NCBI GenBank assembly: GCA_001247695.2
Contig: LGRX02033513.1
Coordinates: forward strand, 17,248 to 81,247
Source of the DNA: Cymbomonas tetramitiformis
Taxonomy: Eukaryota > Chlorophyta > Pyramimonadophyceae > Pyramimonadales > Pyramimonadaceae
Reading direction: 5' to 3'
Length of the DNA: 64,000 bases
The notes under the pieces are model-generated. The model was not told the origin of the DNA. It saw only the letters and a program-made list of their open reading frames with translations, and did not search any database. Below are positions 61,280 through 64,000 of the stretch, one piece after another (position 1 is the first letter of the stretch; each line of letters opens with the position of its first letter). The translations under genes were made by a program, and so were the position numbers.

Positions 61280-64000
61280 TTCCGAAAATTCAGTGGCTCT
61301 TAACACTGTGTCATTGTCGAAAAAATGAAGCCAGAATCGTAGGCTGTACACTGTACGCTGTACACGACACAGAGTAGAGCTGTGACACACGACACAGTGA
61401 GCTGTGACACACGACTCAGTGTGTCACTGTACACACGACACGACACGACACGACACGACACGACACGACACGACACGACACGACACGACAGTATAAATAA
61501 AATTAAATATAAATATAAAGGTCATCCATGAATGACAAGGTATGACTTCACAGTGCGGTAATAATTAAATTCTAATTATATTTAACCCAGGTCATCAGTG
61601 AATAATGAAGGGGGTCTGGGGCGGAGCCCCCAGCGGTAGCCCCCACATTACATGCAGTTCATGCATAAATGACAACGTATGACTTCACACGGCGTTAATA
61701 ATGTAATTCAGGTCATCAGAGAAAATGAAGGGGGGGTCTGGGGGCGGAGCCCCCCAGAGGTACCCAACCCCCCCTCCTCCCCTCCCTTGGCCGCCTCTAT
61801 TTGTCGCGGGTCTCTCACTCTTCACATGATGATGATGCGGATGATGGATACTCAGGGGGGGGTTATTTTTTCCCCACCTGTACGTTCACGTACCCCCTAT
61901 AATATAAAAATTCAGTGGCTCTTAACACTGTGTCATTGTCGAATTCCCCTTAACAGTGCGAAAAAATGAAGCCAGACACTGTGACACTGTACGCTGTATA
62001 CGATTTCTGTCTCAGTTTTTTTACGTCTTCATTCTTCAAATCTGAGAAATGTGTGAACGGATTCCGAAAATTCAGTCGCTCTTAACACTGTGTCATTGTC
62101 GAATTCCCCTTAACAGTGCGAAAAAATGAAGCCAGACACTGTGACACTGTACGCTGTATACGATTTCTGTCTCAGTTTTTTTACGTCTTCATTCTTCAAA
62201 TCTGAGAAATGTGTGAACGGATTCCGAAAATTCAGTAGCTCTTAACACTGTGTCATTGTCGAATTCCCCTTAACAGTGCGAAAAAATGAAGCCAGAATCG
62301 TAGGCTGTACAATGTACGCTGTACACGACACAGAGTAGAGCTGTGACACACGACACAGTGAGCTGTGCCACACGACTCAGTGTGTCACTGTACACACGAC
62401 ACGACACGACACGACACGACACGACACGACACGACACGACACGACACGACAGTATAAATAAAATTAAATATAAATATAAAGGTCATCCATGAATGACAAG
62501 GTATGACTTCACAGTGCGGTAATAATTAAATTTTAATTATATTTAACCCAAGTCATCAGTGAATAATGAAGGGGGTCTGGGGAGCCCCCCAGCGGTAGCC
62601 CCTACATTACATGCAGTTCATGCATAAAATGACAACGTATGACTTCACGGCGTTAATAATGTAATTCAGGTCAGAGAAAAAATGAAGGGGGTCTGGGGGC
62701 GGAGCCCCCAGAGGTACCCAACCCCCCCCCTTGGCCGCCTCTATTTGTCGCGGGTCTCTCACTCTTCACATGATGATGATGCGGATGGTGGATACTCAGG
62801 GGGGGGTTTATTTTTTCCCCACCTGTACGTTCACGTACCCCCTATAATTCAGTGGCTCTTAACACTGTGTCATTGTCGAATTCCCCTTAACAGTGCGAAA
62901 AAATGAAGCCAGACACTGTGACACTGTACGCTGTATACGATTTCTGTCTCAGTTTTTTTTACGTCTTCATTCTTCAAATCTGAGAAATGTGTGAACGGAT
63001 TCCGAAAATTCAGTGGCTCTTAACACTGTGTCATTGTCGAATTCCCCTTAACAGTGCGAAAAAATGAAGCCAGACACTGTGACACTGTACGCTGTATACG
63101 ATTTCTGTCTCAGTTTTTTTACGTCTTCATTCTTCAAATCTGAGAAATGTGTGAACGGATTCCGAAAATTCAGTGGCTCTTAACACTGTGTCATTGTCGA
63201 ATTCCCCTTAACAGTGCGAAAAAATGAAGCCAGAATCGTAGGCTGTACACTGTACGCTGTACACGACACAGAGTAGAGCTGTGACACACGACACACTGAG
63301 CTGTGACACACGACTCAGTGTGTCACTGTACACACGACACGACACGACACGACACGACACGACACGACACGACACGACAGTATAAATAAAATTAAATATA
63401 AATATAAAGGTCATCCATGAATGACAAGGTATGACTTCACAGTGCGGTAATAATTAAATTTTAATTATATTTAACCCAAGTCATCAGTGAATAATGAAGG
63501 GAAAATGGGTAGGCGGAGCCCCCCAGCAGCTCCCCCACATTACATGCAGTTCATGCATAAATGACAACGTATGACTTCAAGACGGTTAATAATGTAATTC
63601 AGGTCATCAGAGAAAAATGAAGGGGGGGTTCTGGGGGCGGAGCCCCCCAGAGGGGGCCTCCAACCCCCCCCCCCCCCCCCCCTTGGCCGCCTCTATTTGT
63701 CGCGGGTCTCTCACTCTTCACATGATGATGATGCGGATGATGGATACTCAGGGGGGGATTTATTTTTTCCCCACCTGTACGTTCACGTACCCCCTATAAA
63801 AATTCAGTAGCTCTTAACACTGTGTCATTGTCGAATTCCCCTTAACAGTGCGAAAAAATGAAGCCAGACACTGTGACACTGTACGCTGTATACGATTTCT
63901 GTCTCAGTTTTTTTTACGTCTTCATTCTTCAAATCTGAGAAATGTGTGAACGGATTCCGAAAATTCAGTAGCTCTTAACACTGTGTCATTGTCGAATTCC
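61280..64000. repeat. higher-order satellite, period about 940-965 bp, continues past the window
   Basis: Each higher-order unit has several ~163-bp sub-repeats (starting TCAGTGGCTCTTAACACTGT; starts near 61288, 61909, 62072, 62234, 62847, 63010, 63172, 63803 and 63967). Each also has a (CACGA)n tract (61431, 62396, 63337) and a spacer with GTCTGGGGGCGGAGCCCCC. No coding sequence is credible. Confidence 0.95.

Noticed and set aside
61679..61969. Short frames repeated in the terminal satellite (also 62682-62906 and 63617-63799)
   Set aside because: They differ by indels between units and have no conserved start or end; non-coding satellite.

Overview
This looks like nuclear DNA of an intron-rich unicellular eukaryote, most likely a green alga. 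A prasinophyte such as a Pyramimonadales/Cymbomonas-type flagellate would fit, but this is an inference from architecture and no search was run. The evidence is spliced genes with GT-AG introns (many donors read GTGCGC), bacterial-type periplasmic-binding domains fused to Cys-rich and multi-pass membrane modules, several transposon classes nested in one another, and many minisatellites. No operons, Shine-Dalgarno sites or other prokaryotic features are seen.

Layout. 1-4.4 kb: AT-rich intergenic DNA with hairpins and no gene I can support. 4.4-6.3 kb: a non-autonomous piggyBac-like element (TTAA target) inserted in a 42-bp minisatellite and carrying a second nested inverted-repeat element. 6.3-7.9 kb: inverted and direct repeats and an AT microsatellite. 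8.28-23.68 kb, plus strand: one large receptor-like gene. Its predicted product of about 3,174 residues has a signal peptide, five near-identical tandem Venus-flytrap (type I periplasmic-binding) domains, a GCC2/GCC3-type Cys-rich stalk, a 7-8-pass membrane region and a long cytoplasmic tail. Domains 1-5 lie on a 2,174-bp tandem array of exon cassettes, each exactly 440 codons. 24.7-25.5 kb, minus strand: a possible small two-exon gene.

25.8-37.1 kb: a decayed DIRS-like (tyrosine-recombinase) retroelement, split by a young Ty1/copia element (28,609-36,651, minus strand) with 411-bp LTRs, a CATGT target duplication, a half-tRNA-iMet primer site and a 2,334-aa open polyprotein. 37.1-40.3 kb: stacked minisatellites. 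40.4-43.3 kb: coding-looking fragments I cannot identify. 43.7-46.3 kb: a hAT element with a truncated transposase and a nested hAT MITE, each with a perfect 8-bp target duplication. 48.16-48.77 kb: a second copy of the piggyBac-like MITE. 49.9-50.7 kb: a possible single exon and a tRNA-like sequence.

51.2-60.6 kb, minus strand: a sialidase-like (BNR/Asp-box) gene of at least 11 short exons. It was recognised by joining exons in compatible phases; its exons are too short to stand out as long reading frames, and minisatellites sit in its introns. 60.9-64.0 kb: a higher-order satellite that runs off the end.

The two well-supported host genes both encode predicted secretory-pathway proteins: a surface receptor or binding protein, and a secreted or lumenal sialidase-like protein. 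Nothing in the sequence links them functionally. Most of the rest is transposon and tandem-repeat DNA.
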